Assembly: GCA_040394735.1 (NCBI GenBank)
Contig: JBEBRR010000002.1
Coordinates: forward strand, 1 to 64,000
Reading direction: 5' to 3'
Source of the DNA: Leadbetterella byssophila_A
GTDB lineage: Bacteria > Bacteroidota > Bacteroidia > Cytophagales > Spirosomataceae
DNA length: 64,000 bases
Shown here one piece after another: positions 48,338 through 56,519 of this stretch (position 1 is its first letter; each line of letters starts with the position of its first letter). Below the pieces are notes generated by a model. That model made no database searches. It worked only from the letters and a program-made list of their open reading frames with translations, and was not told the DNA's origin. The position numbers were made by a program, and so were the translations under genes.

Positions 48338-49777
48338 CTACCTGTCGAAGTATTCAATCAGCCCGTACACATGATGGTTCAGCGTGTTCATCTGCTCCAC
48401 CAGGGGGGTGTAAGGGTTGAACTGACTGTCAACGACCCCCTTGTTGGAGTCGCGGTTCGACGGATCGGTGGTGAGATCCATCGGGTCGTTGTCCTGGTAA
48501 GTAAACCAATGCCAGCCTACGCAGTTTTTGCTTTTGAGGAGCTCCATTGTGAAGTTCTGGTAGAAATACCCGCGGTCTTGCTGGGTAGGAACATTCCAGC
48601 CCGCACCGGTGCGGTTCGGGAGTCCCGAATCTTCACCTTTGGTGTACCATTCGGTAATAATGAACGGTTTTCCTGACCAGGATTCCCAGTGGGTCATGAT
48701 CTCCTGTACCGGTTCCCATTTCCGGTAATGATTAATAGAAATGACATCCATGTATTGCCCGGCTATCCGGAAGATTTCAGGGTTGCTCAACTCCTCTTTT
48801 TCCTGATTGAACCGGCAGCCCAGGTAGAGGTGGTTCGGATCCTGCCTGCGGATGGCGCTCACCACCTTTTTCATATAGGTTTCAAAGTAGAAGCCGGTAA
48901 ATGCCTGCCGGTCTTCATCGGTAATGTCTTCCGGCCCCGTATTCTTCCCTTTCCTCTCATCCAGCCATTTTCTGGCGGCCTTATATCCGGCTTCGTGAGG
49001 CTTCAGATATTTGAGGTGGCGGTCCAGCGCATCGTTTTTCCAGGGCAGCTCGTTGTCGGTGTAATAGCCCAGCAGGTATTTGTCATTCCGGTAGCGGGCA
49101 AGAGGCTCCACGGCTTTTTCCACGTAGCGGTCAAACTCCGGGTCAAATACCATGATCAGGTCAAAGCGGTAGCCCTGCCATCCTGCCATTTCATATTTGC
49201 CGTTAAAGCGCTTCAGGTGATCGGCTTTGTAGTTACCCATGGGGTTAACAATGATGGTGTAAGCCAGGGGTACCTGTTGTTCACGGATGAGGTCATGATC
49301 TGACCAGGCGCCGGTACCGTTAAAGCCGGTTTCCAGTAAAAAACGACTTTCCCGGCTGACCCAGTTTTTACGTGTTCCGTATTTTTTCCGGAGCGAAGCA
49401 GCCTGGAGCGGGGATCTTCCCGGCCGGAAAACCGCCACTCCACGGTGAATAAAAGGGTAGCCTTCCGGGTCTACCAGCCACCAGCGGTCGTTACGTTTAT
49501 CTACCCTGTAAAATCCGGTAGCAGTGAAAGGAGCAGCTACCTTCCATCCTCCGAAAACTCCTGCTTCCGGGTTCCTGGCAATGGTTTCCGGTAATTTGTC
49601 AATTGTTCTGGCCGTATAGTATTTCCAGGCGGTGCTGTCGGCGTTGGGCCGTGCTTTTACCTGGTGGTAAACCGGGTCTTCCAGTGACGGGATATACAGC
49701 GTATCTTTTCCCCAGCTGCCGGTATAAAGGCATACCAGGGGCATAAATAAGGCGAAGGCCTTAAGTGAATATTTCAT
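48338..49777 (-). CDS. Exported clan GH-A glycoside hydrolase (agarase-like)
   Basis: A 479-residue exported enzyme, last in the polysaccharide utilization locus (PUL). Signal peptide ~1-23. The line RWWLVDPEGYPFIHRGVAVFRPG and the barrel that follows resemble agarase-type GH-A families (GH50/GH86-like). Two Glu in the right places are the probable acid/base (Glu243 in YYTDNELPW) and nucleophile (Glu376 in FIITEWYTKG); VGWHWFTYQDNDP is the barrel end. I cannot assign a GH family with certainty or a substrate. No lipobox, so probably periplasmic, where it would act on oligomers imported by SusC/SusD. Confidence 0.75.
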   Translation of the reverse strand: MKYSLKAFALFMPLVCLYTGSWGKDTLYIPSLEDPVYHQVKARPNADSTAWKYYTARTIDKLPETIARNPEAGVFGGWKVAAPFTATGFYRVDKRNDRWWLVDPEGYPFIHRGVAVFRPGRSPLQAASLRKKYGTRKNWVSRESRFLLETGFNGTGAWSDHDLIREQQVPLAYTIIVNPMGNYKADHLKRFNGKYEMAGWQGYRFDLIMVFDPEFDRYVEKAVEPLARYRNDKYLLGYYTDNELPWKNDALDRHLKYLKPHEAGYKAARKWLDERKGKNTGPEDITDEDRQAFTGFYFETYMKKVVSAIRRQDPNHLYLGCRFNQEKEELSNPEIFRIAGQYMDVISINHYRKWEPVQEIMTHWESWSGKPFIITEWYTKGEDSGLPNRTGAGWNVPTQQDRGYFYQNFTMELLKSKNCVGWHWFTYQDNDPMDLTTDPSNRDSNKGVVDSQFNPYTPLVEQMNTLNHHVYGLIEYFDR

Positions 49778-49792
49778 GGGTATAAAAATTAG

Positions 49793-50692
49793 TTATTTTT
49801 TTAATTCTACTTTTTCTGACATGAAAATATGATCCGCGTAGAAGACATAATTGTCAATGGTGCGAATATCACCCGGAGCACTCCGGAACAGCAGGAAATC
49901 GGTGATCTGGGAAAGGTTAAGGTTCTTGTCTTTTGCCCGGATATCAGCTACCGGTATGGAAATAAGGTGCCAGCGACCGTCGCGTTTAAACCCGTATTCT
50001 TCTCCTTTGGCCGTAAATTCCAGGATGGCATTTCCGCCGCCCGTGCTTCTTATCCGCAGGAGCATATTGGCCTGGCATTCTGATTTCAGGGCAATGTTGT
50101 AAAACCCGTTCTGAAAGGCGGATATATCGATATTCTGGCCGTTTCCTTCCTGCAGGGCGGCCATGGCCCAGTCGGAACTACCGGTGGGTGCAAACCGGAG
50201 AGCTTCCACGCCTTCCAGGGCATCGGAGACCCGGACAGGAGGGAACTGGTTCATGTCGATGGTTCTGATCGATTTCAGGCCGGGTATAATAGAGGGCATT
50301 TCGGTATACAGGCCGTACGTTTTCCCGTAGTCGTAATCGGGGATTTCCTTGTCAGGATCTTTTTCCACCTCCACATCAAAGGCGTATTGCGCTTTCAGGT
50401 TATCAATGAACACGATGTTCAGCGCAGCCTTGAATGAGCCTCCGGCTGCGTAGGTTACGGTCACTACGGAGTCGGTAGAGGAGCCCGGTGTACCGCCGGG
50501 GAACACCCAGTTGCGCCGGTGCACTTTGGTAGACAGGTCGGTGTAGGTGATGGTTTCACCGAATTTAATGGCGGTGGAAGAGGCGATGGCTTCCAGCTTT
50601 CCGGGCTCGAAAAGGGTGACTTTTGCGGCTTCGTCGCTTTCGCAGGCTACCATCAGGAGGGCCAGGGCGAGGAGATATAATTTGTTTTTCAT
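49793..50692 (-). CDS. PUL surface lipoprotein with PKD and carbohydrate-binding-like domains
   Basis: A 299-residue lipoprotein (lipobox MVAC, Cys18). A PKD-like domain covers ~35-110 (ITYTDLSTKVHRRNWVFPGGTPGSSTD...TVTYAAGGSFKAALNIVF). The rest (~125-299) looks like a jelly-roll carbohydrate-binding domain (WAMAALQEGNGQNIDISAFQNGFYNIALKSE, HLISIPVADI). By position and architecture it is a surface glycan-binding protein (SusE/SusF-like role) for the PUL. It overlaps the upstream GH10 stop by one base, so they are coupled in translation. Confidence 0.75.
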   Translation of the reverse strand: MKNKLYLLALALLMVACESDEAAKVTLFEPGKLEAIASSTAIKFGETITYTDLSTKVHRRNWVFPGGTPGSSTDSVVTVTYAAGGSFKAALNIVFIDNLKAQYAFDVEVEKDPDKEIPDYDYGKTYGLYTEMPSIIPGLKSIRTIDMNQFPPVRVSDALEGVEALRFAPTGSSDWAMAALQEGNGQNIDISAFQNGFYNIALKSECQANMLLRIRSTGGGNAILEFTAKGEEYGFKRDGRWHLISIPVADIRAKDKNLNLSQITDFLLFRSAPGDIRTIDNYVFYADHIFMSEKVELKK

Positions 50693-51753
50693 TATTTTAA
50701 ACCAGATAAAAGGCCTTTATAGGCTTGTTTTTCGTTATAATTCTGATCAAAGAGCAAAGGATATTCCTTGCGGTGCCAGTAGTCGGTCAGCCAGGTGTTC
50801 TTATCGCTTACTCCCCAGGTGGTGACGGCAAATTTCTGTGCGGCCGGGATCGCCTCGAATATTTCAGCGATATACTGGTAAGTAGCGGCCTGTTTGGCCG
50901 CCTCCGTGGATGTAAACTCATAGCTTTCCGACTGTGCGGTATTCACAATGATATCGAGCTCGGAAATATGAATGAGGAGGCCGGTAGAGGCCATGTCGTT
51001 CAGCCCTGTCTTCATGGTATTCCTGTCCGTACTGACCCGGTAGTGAAACTGGTCGCCTATCCCATGCAGGGGTACCCCCTCATTTTTAAAGCGGTTCACC
51101 ATTTTTTTGATGGCTGCCCGTTTGTTGGAAGCCAGCACCACGTTATAGTCATTGTAGAAGAGCAGGGCTTCCGGGTCTGCCTCGTGGGCATAACGGAAGC
51201 ACCGTCCGTAGAAGCCTACGGGGTCTTTGAAAGTGGCAAACACCGGGCAGTCTGCCGAGCGCAGGGTGCCGTTGTCGTTGAAGATTTCATTGGCCACATC
51301 CCAGCTTTTTACTTTTCCTTTGTACCGGGTCACCGTGGTCTGAATGTATTCTTTTACCCTGGCTTCAAACGTAACAGAATCGTATTTCGCGGTTTTGAAC
51401 CACTGCGGAAACGACTTGTACCAGACCAGGGTGTGGCCGTGCACTTCCAGGCCGTTATCAGCAGCAAAGCTGACGATGCGGTCTGCATTATCCCACTTGT
51501 AGGCGGACGAAGAAGACCAGACAGATTCCATTTTCATTTCCCATTCTGCCGTTATCTGGCTGAAGTGCTTTTTCACGGTAGCCGTGTAGGCGGCATCGGT
51601 GAAGAGGGAGGTTTTGATGGCCGCACCGATACCGAAGGCCGCTTTTTCCTTCAGGATACCCGGTGTTTCCTCCGGGCGGACGGTTCCGCCCCCGTCTTCT
51701 TTGCAGGAGAAGAAGGTGAGGAGGATGAGGGAGCTTAGCGTTATTTTTTTCAT
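50692..51753 (-). CDS. GH10 endo-beta-1,4-xylanase-like lipoprotein
   Basis: A 353-residue lipoprotein (LTFFSC, Cys17), probably surface-exposed. The GH10 barrel shows GLEVHGHTLVWY, WDVANEIFND with acid/base Glu156, HISELDIIV with nucleophile Glu265, and TWGVSDKNTW. Two normally conserved substrate-site positions differ by my alignment: the Asn of xylanase ENEMK is Trp (AEWEMKME) and the His of HTLVWH is Tyr (HTLVWYKS). It therefore should cleave a beta-linked glycan but perhaps not plain xylan. The start at 51753 gives a proper lipoprotein signal; an earlier ATG at 51795 does not. Encoded after SusD. Confidence 0.82.
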   Translation of the reverse strand: MKKITLSSLILLTFFSCKEDGGGTVRPEETPGILKEKAAFGIGAAIKTSLFTDAAYTATVKKHFSQITAEWEMKMESVWSSSSAYKWDNADRIVSFAADNGLEVHGHTLVWYKSFPQWFKTAKYDSVTFEARVKEYIQTTVTRYKGKVKSWDVANEIFNDNGTLRSADCPVFATFKDPVGFYGRCFRYAHEADPEALLFYNDYNVVLASNKRAAIKKMVNRFKNEGVPLHGIGDQFHYRVSTDRNTMKTGLNDMASTGLLIHISELDIIVNTAQSESYEFTSTEAAKQAATYQYIAEIFEAIPAAQKFAVTTWGVSDKNTWLTDYWHRKEYPLLFDQNYNEKQAYKGLLSGLK

Positions 51754-51781
51754 AAGTATTAAAATTCTGGTCAATGATTTG

Positions 51782-53374
51782 TCAGTATCCTTCATTCTGC
51801 GGAAAGGTTCGCATCAGGTCGATCTGCGACTGGGGAACGGGCATCCGTACCATATGGGGTGCCATGGGATAAACAGCCACGTTACCCGAGTTGGAACCCA
51901 TCTGGTAGTATTTGTTCACCCGTTCCACCAGGATACCCAGTCGCTTCAGCAGGAACCACCGCTCGTTCTCAAATGCCAGCTCCCTTGCCGATTCTTCGAG
52001 GTAGCTTTCCTGGTCGAAAGCGGCAAAGGGCTGCAGCCCGGCCCGGCTTCTGACCTGGTTGATGTAGGTCAGTGCTTTCGAGTCGGCCGGGTTCCGGTTG
52101 CTGAGCCTCCAGTGCGCCTCGGCCCCCAGCAGCAGGGTCTCTGCGTAGCGGTAATAGACGATGTCTTTGAAACTGTTATTAGTCCCCACTTTTTTCTCGG
52201 TATCGTGGTATTTTTTCAGGCTCCAATGGTAGCGCCTGAAATCATCCTCGTAGCGGTTAGCGGCCAGCGGCTGACCAAAATTGGGCGATGCCGGGTTATT
52301 TACCGTCAGTTTTAACGGATAGTAATAAGTAGTGAAACGAAGATCTTTTTCCTCGTCATAAAGCGACCGCAGGTAGTTATTCGGGAAAGACCAGCCCAGG
52401 GCTTCCCCTCCGTATTCCACTGAACGGATCATTTCTCCGCTGGAGAGTTCATACACCCGGGAGTTAAACATACTGCTGATCCAGGTGGGGCCGCCTCCGG
52501 ACAGGTTATCATTACCGCCGGTCAGTTCATCCCGTACATAAACAAAGAGGGCTTCCTTGTGATTCGCGTTTTGTCCGAAAACCTCGGCGATCCGTTCGCG
52601 GGGAAGCAGATCATGGGTGCCGTTCTCAATGACCGCGTCAAAGTGTGCAGCCGCTTCCGCCCATTTATTCTGCCACAGAGCGCTTTTCCCGGCAATGTGA
52701 TGGGCCGCCCCTTTGCCGTAACGGCCGTATTCCACGTTCCAGTTCAGGTGCTGCACGGCAAAGCTGAGGTCGGCATCGATCAGGCGGAAAACCCCGGCCG
52801 GATCTGCCGGGGTGTACACTTTCTCGTCGAAAGCATTTTCCGGCGTGGTGGCGGTGGTATCCAGCAGGATGTTATCATACATCCGGATGAGGTCGAAGTA
52901 AATCTCGGCCCGGATGATCTTTGCCTGGGCCAGGATCTGGTTCCGGCGTGACTCCAGCATTTCCACACCCGGGGCATTGCTGATGATGGCATTGGCCCGG
53001 TCAATGAGCTGGTAGCCCATGGTCCATTTCCGTGCCGGGTGTCCCTGAGGGGTATGGTTCGGGCCGTAGGGCGTATGCCAGGTACGGTTCAGGCCCAGGT
53101 CTGTGGCTACATAAAAGAAGGCCACCGAGCGGAGCGGATCGCCTTCGCCTTCCGGCATGTTGTAACTCCGCATCCGGTTATACAGTGCATTTACCCCGCT
53201 TTCCAGGCCGTCGGGTGTGCTATAAATGAAATCGATGGAGACCTCGGTAACGGGCTCCTCACTCAGGAAGTCTTCGCAGGAGGTATTGAGAAGTAAGATG
53301 CCCGTGGCTACTACCAGCATCTTCAGGAATGCTGCACCGCGGATTATCGGGTTTTTATATCTGGAATTTTTCAT
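51782..53374 (-). CDS. SusD-family starch-binding-like lipoprotein
   Basis: A 530-residue SusD/RagB lipoprotein (signal with LLLNTSC, Cys near 33 of the long frame, ~22 of this one), which caps the SusC barrel outside and binds glycan. Tetratricopeptide-like helices include AQAKIIRAEIYFDLIRMYDNI. The C-terminal RSRAGLQPFAAFDQESYLEESARELAFENERWFLLKRLG is the signature of the family. The start at 53374 (MKNSRYKNP) is chosen over 53407. It lies 10 bases after the susC stop. Confidence 0.93.
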   Translation of the reverse strand: MKNSRYKNPIIRGAAFLKMLVVATGILLLNTSCEDFLSEEPVTEVSIDFIYSTPDGLESGVNALYNRMRSYNMPEGEGDPLRSVAFFYVATDLGLNRTWHTPYGPNHTPQGHPARKWTMGYQLIDRANAIISNAPGVEMLESRRNQILAQAKIIRAEIYFDLIRMYDNILLDTTATTPENAFDEKVYTPADPAGVFRLIDADLSFAVQHLNWNVEYGRYGKGAAHHIAGKSALWQNKWAEAAAHFDAVIENGTHDLLPRERIAEVFGQNANHKEALFVYVRDELTGGNDNLSGGGPTWISSMFNSRVYELSSGEMIRSVEYGGEALGWSFPNNYLRSLYDEEKDLRFTTYYYPLKLTVNNPASPNFGQPLAANRYEDDFRRYHWSLKKYHDTEKKVGTNNSFKDIVYYRYAETLLLGAEAHWRLSNRNPADSKALTYINQVRSRAGLQPFAAFDQESYLEESARELAFENERWFLLKRLGILVERVNKYYQMGSNSGNVAVYPMAPHMVRMPVPQSQIDLMRTFPQNEGY

Positions 53375-53384
53375 TTCGGTTTCT

Positions 53385-56351
53385 TTAAAAATTAATCTGT
53401 ATTCCACCTACTACCGACACGGCTTCCGGGTAATCGTTCGGGTTTTTCTCCGGACTGTAGGATTTGAATTGGGTGAGGGTAACCAGGTTATGTCCTGTAC
53501 TGTAAATCCTCAGGTTATTGATCTTCAGTTTTGAAACCAGCGATTTCGGCAGGGTGTAGCCCAGGGTAAGGGTATGCAGCCGTACATAGGAGGCGTCCTG
53601 CAATCCCAGGGTATTGATATAGGTACGGTCATTGGACTCCTGCGGGCGCGGCCAGCTGCCGGTAGGGTTTTCGGGTGTCCAGTAATCTACTTTCACGCCG
53701 TTCAGAATCCCTCTCAGAGAGCCACCCGAGCTGTAATCATACAGGAAGGCGTTATTCCGGATCACGCCCTGAACGGTCACTACATCGGCTGAAAAGTCGA
53801 TGCCTTTGTATTTGGTGGAAAGGGTAAACGTACCGTACCATTTCGGATCTCTTTTTACAATCACCCGGTCTTTGTCGGTCAGCAGGCCGTCACCGTTGAC
53901 ATCCTTAATCTTAACATCACCGGGCTGTGCGCCGGGCTGATGGCTGTTCACGATGTTTTCACCTATCTGCCAGATGCCGTCAGGCTGGAACTGGTAGTAT
54001 ACGTCTTTCGGGTAGCCGATAAACCAGCGGTTACCCACGTCGTCCAGCTCTTTCCCGTTCTCATCGGTCTCACCATACAGGCTGACGATGCGGTTGCGGT
54101 TACGCGACAGCGAAATGCCCGTACTCAGTGCCCAGTCTCTTTTTTCCACCCATATCCCGTTCATACTGAGCTCTAGCCCTTTGTTTTCCACTTCCCCGAT
54201 GTTCCGTAGCATACGGGTATAGCCGATGTCGGCCTGCAGCGAGAGTTCTGCCAGAAGGTCTTTGGTGCGGGTATTGTAATATTCCAGGGTGCCGGTCAGC
54301 CGCTCTTTGAAAAAACCGAAGTCAAGGGCCGTATTGAGCGTAGTGGAAGTTTCCCACTTCAGGTTGGGGTTCGGCAGGTAGTCGCCCGGTACATAGCCGA
54401 TCCGCTTAACATCATTGAAGAGGTAGTCGCGCTGAACTGCCGTACTCAGGCTGCGATATGCCCCGATGGCTTCGTTACCCACGCTTCCGTAGCTGGCGCG
54501 CAGCTTCAGGTTAGACAGCCGCGGGAAATCTTTCATGAAGTCCTCCTGGTGCAGGTTCCAGCCCAGTGCGGCGGCCGGGAAATACGCCCATTTGTTATTG
54601 GCACCGAAGACGGTGGAGCCGTCGGCCCGGGCGGAAGCAGTCAGGTAATACCTGCCGTCGTAATCGTACTGCGCACGGGCCACAAAAGATACCAGTGCCC
54701 TGTTATTAGCCCCTACCGTAGGCAGATTGCTTTCTGCCGTGGGCAGTCCCCATATTCCAAGAAGATCATTGGGAATATTGGTGGCGCCGTTTCTGAAATT
54801 CGTATATTTTTTCTGGCTGACGCTCTGTACAGCAGTGGCGCCGATATGGTGCTTCCGGACGTTCGTATTATAATTCAGGATATTTTCGAGCTGCCATTCC
54901 GTTTCATCTTCAAACTGCATGGCCCCGTTTCCCATACCCCCCCTTCTGAAGCCCTGCAGGGATTCGGCGGTAGAGTAGCTCATGGTCTTCCTGTTCCATG
55001 ACCTCCGGCTGGCGTTAACCCGGTAGCTGAGCCCCTTCAGCGGGGTGAAGTCGAGGAAGATGTTCATGATATCGTTCCGGTCGTTCCGGGTATTGGAAAC
55101 CTCAGCGAGATCCAGCAGGGGATTGACGCTTTCCTGCACGCCGGTAGGGTAGATGCGGTAGGAGCCGTCATCGTTATAGATCTTACCCAGCGGTGAGGTG
55201 GTGATAGATCGGAGGAGGGTTTCGCCGGTTCCGGGATTATTGTTTTTGGAAAGCTGCCAGGAGGTGTTGGCCCCGATTTTCAGCCAGCGGTTAATGGTCT
55301 GGTCCACGTTAATCCGGAGGGTTCCCCGCTGGAAGTCGGTGCCGGGAATCACCCCTTCTCTTTTGGAATAATTTAGCCCGGTATAGATACGGGTTTTGCC
55401 GGTTCCGGTTGAAAAGCTCAGGTTATGGTTTTGGGTAGCGGCGGTCCGCAGCAACTCTTTTTCCCAGTCGATGAACTGACCGCTGGCCAGAATTTCCCGC
55501 TCAATGGCCGTGAAAATGGATTCATCCGGCAGGTATTGGTTGTTATTGTCTGCCCGGTAGGCTTCACGTTTGAGCTGGGCAAATTCCTCCCCACTGTAAA
55601 CGTCGAAGTTCCTCCGCACGGTCTGCATACCGTAAAAGCTGTTGTAGTCAATGGTGGTTTTTCCTTCCTTCGCTCTTTTGGTAGTGATCAGGATCACACC
55701 ATTAGAGGCCCGGGCGCCGTATATGGCTTGGGCTGCGGCGTCTTTCAGGATCTCAATGGAAGCTACGTCATTCGGGTTGATGTCGTTGATCCCGCCGATA
55801 GGCACACCGTCTGCAATGACTATCGGTGCATTGCCGGCGGTAAGTGAGCGGCTGCCCCGGATGAGGATGTTGGAGGAGCTGCCCGGAGCGGCATCGCCCA
55901 GGGTAACATACACCCCGGCGGCTTTTCCTCTCAGCATTTCGCCCAGGTCATTGGCAGGTACCTTGTTGACGCTTTCCGTATTGACGGAAAGTACTGAGCT
56001 GATTACATCACTCTTTTTCTGCACACCATACCCCACTACTACCACCTCATCAAGGGCAGAAAGAGAAGTTTGCATTTCAACATCAATACGGGTTTTATCG
56101 CCTACCGTTATTTCCTGGGGGAACATGCCCACAAAAGAAAATACCAGCACGGATTGGGAAGAGTTAACATTGATTTTAAAGGTTCCCGCGGCATCAGAAA
56201 TGACCGCATTGGTAGTTCCTTTTTCCATAATGCTCACTCCGGCGAGGACCTCGCCTGTATTATCGGTTATTTTCCCGGTAATACTTCTGGACTGGGCAAA
56301 TGCAGCCACTCCTGAAAGCAGGAGCAGCAACAGAATGTAAGGTTGCTTCAT
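53385..56351 (-). CDS. SusC-family TonB-dependent glycan transporter
   Basis: A 988-residue outer membrane transporter: signal peptide to ~20 (AAFAQ), a carboxypeptidase-like N-terminal domain (~22-100; ITGKITDNTGEVLAGVSIMEKGTTNAVISDAAGTF), a TonB-box/plug region (EVVVVGYGVQKKSDVISSV, LRGKAAGVYVTLGDAAPGSSSNILIRG) and a 22-strand barrel with conserved YDYDGRYYLTASARADGSTVFG. It imports oligosaccharides with SusD. First structural gene of the PUL, with a very good promoter upstream and a leader hairpin. Confidence 0.95.
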   Translation of the reverse strand: MKQPYILLLLLLSGVAAFAQSRSITGKITDNTGEVLAGVSIMEKGTTNAVISDAAGTFKINVNSSQSVLVFSFVGMFPQEITVGDKTRIDVEMQTSLSALDEVVVVGYGVQKKSDVISSVLSVNTESVNKVPANDLGEMLRGKAAGVYVTLGDAAPGSSSNILIRGSRSLTAGNAPIVIADGVPIGGINDINPNDVASIEILKDAAAQAIYGARASNGVILITTKRAKEGKTTIDYNSFYGMQTVRRNFDVYSGEEFAQLKREAYRADNNNQYLPDESIFTAIEREILASGQFIDWEKELLRTAATQNHNLSFSTGTGKTRIYTGLNYSKREGVIPGTDFQRGTLRINVDQTINRWLKIGANTSWQLSKNNNPGTGETLLRSITTSPLGKIYNDDGSYRIYPTGVQESVNPLLDLAEVSNTRNDRNDIMNIFLDFTPLKGLSYRVNASRRSWNRKTMSYSTAESLQGFRRGGMGNGAMQFEDETEWQLENILNYNTNVRKHHIGATAVQSVSQKKYTNFRNGATNIPNDLLGIWGLPTAESNLPTVGANNRALVSFVARAQYDYDGRYYLTASARADGSTVFGANNKWAYFPAAALGWNLHQEDFMKDFPRLSNLKLRASYGSVGNEAIGAYRSLSTAVQRDYLFNDVKRIGYVPGDYLPNPNLKWETSTTLNTALDFGFFKERLTGTLEYYNTRTKDLLAELSLQADIGYTRMLRNIGEVENKGLELSMNGIWVEKRDWALSTGISLSRNRNRIVSLYGETDENGKELDDVGNRWFIGYPKDVYYQFQPDGIWQIGENIVNSHQPGAQPGDVKIKDVNGDGLLTDKDRVIVKRDPKWYGTFTLSTKYKGIDFSADVVTVQGVIRNNAFLYDYSSGGSLRGILNGVKVDYWTPENPTGSWPRPQESNDRTYINTLGLQDASYVRLHTLTLGYTLPKSLVSKLKINNLRIYSTGHNLVTLTQFKSYSPEKNPNDYPEAVSVVGGIQINF

Positions 56352-56383
56352 AGTAAAAATTTAAGGTTGAGTTCCGGCCGATT

Positions 56384-56404
56384 CTGAAAGGTACAGGCTT
56401 TCAG
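56384..56404 (-). promoter_or_regulatory. Leader hairpin in the susC transcript
   Basis: A perfect 7-bp stem (CTGAAAG / CTTTCAG around a 7-base loop) lies just after the predicted start of the PUL transcript. Without a T tract, it may stabilise the mRNA or be a regulator target. Confidence 0.4.
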
Positions 56405-56414
56405 GGCGGTTCGG

Positions 56415-56444
56415 CAAAGCTAAAATGGGCAGAAATAACCCAAA
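56415..56444 (-). promoter_or_regulatory. Promoter of the PUL (susC)
   Basis: On the minus strand a -33 TTTG (56441-56444) and an exact -7 TAGCTTTG (56415-56422) are 18 bases apart. The leader to the susC ATG would be about 57 bases. The hybrid sensor's AraC domain probably binds upstream of it. Confidence 0.7.
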
Positions 56445-56519
56445 AAAAATGGTGTAACAAAGAAGCATGGTGGATGTAACATGGACTGAAAAAATATTCT
56501 GATACGCTGAAAAAGCGGT

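Noticed and set aside
50725..51738. 337-codon plus-strand frame opposite the GH10 gene
   Set aside because: Shadow of a gene with clear GH10 catalytic motifs.
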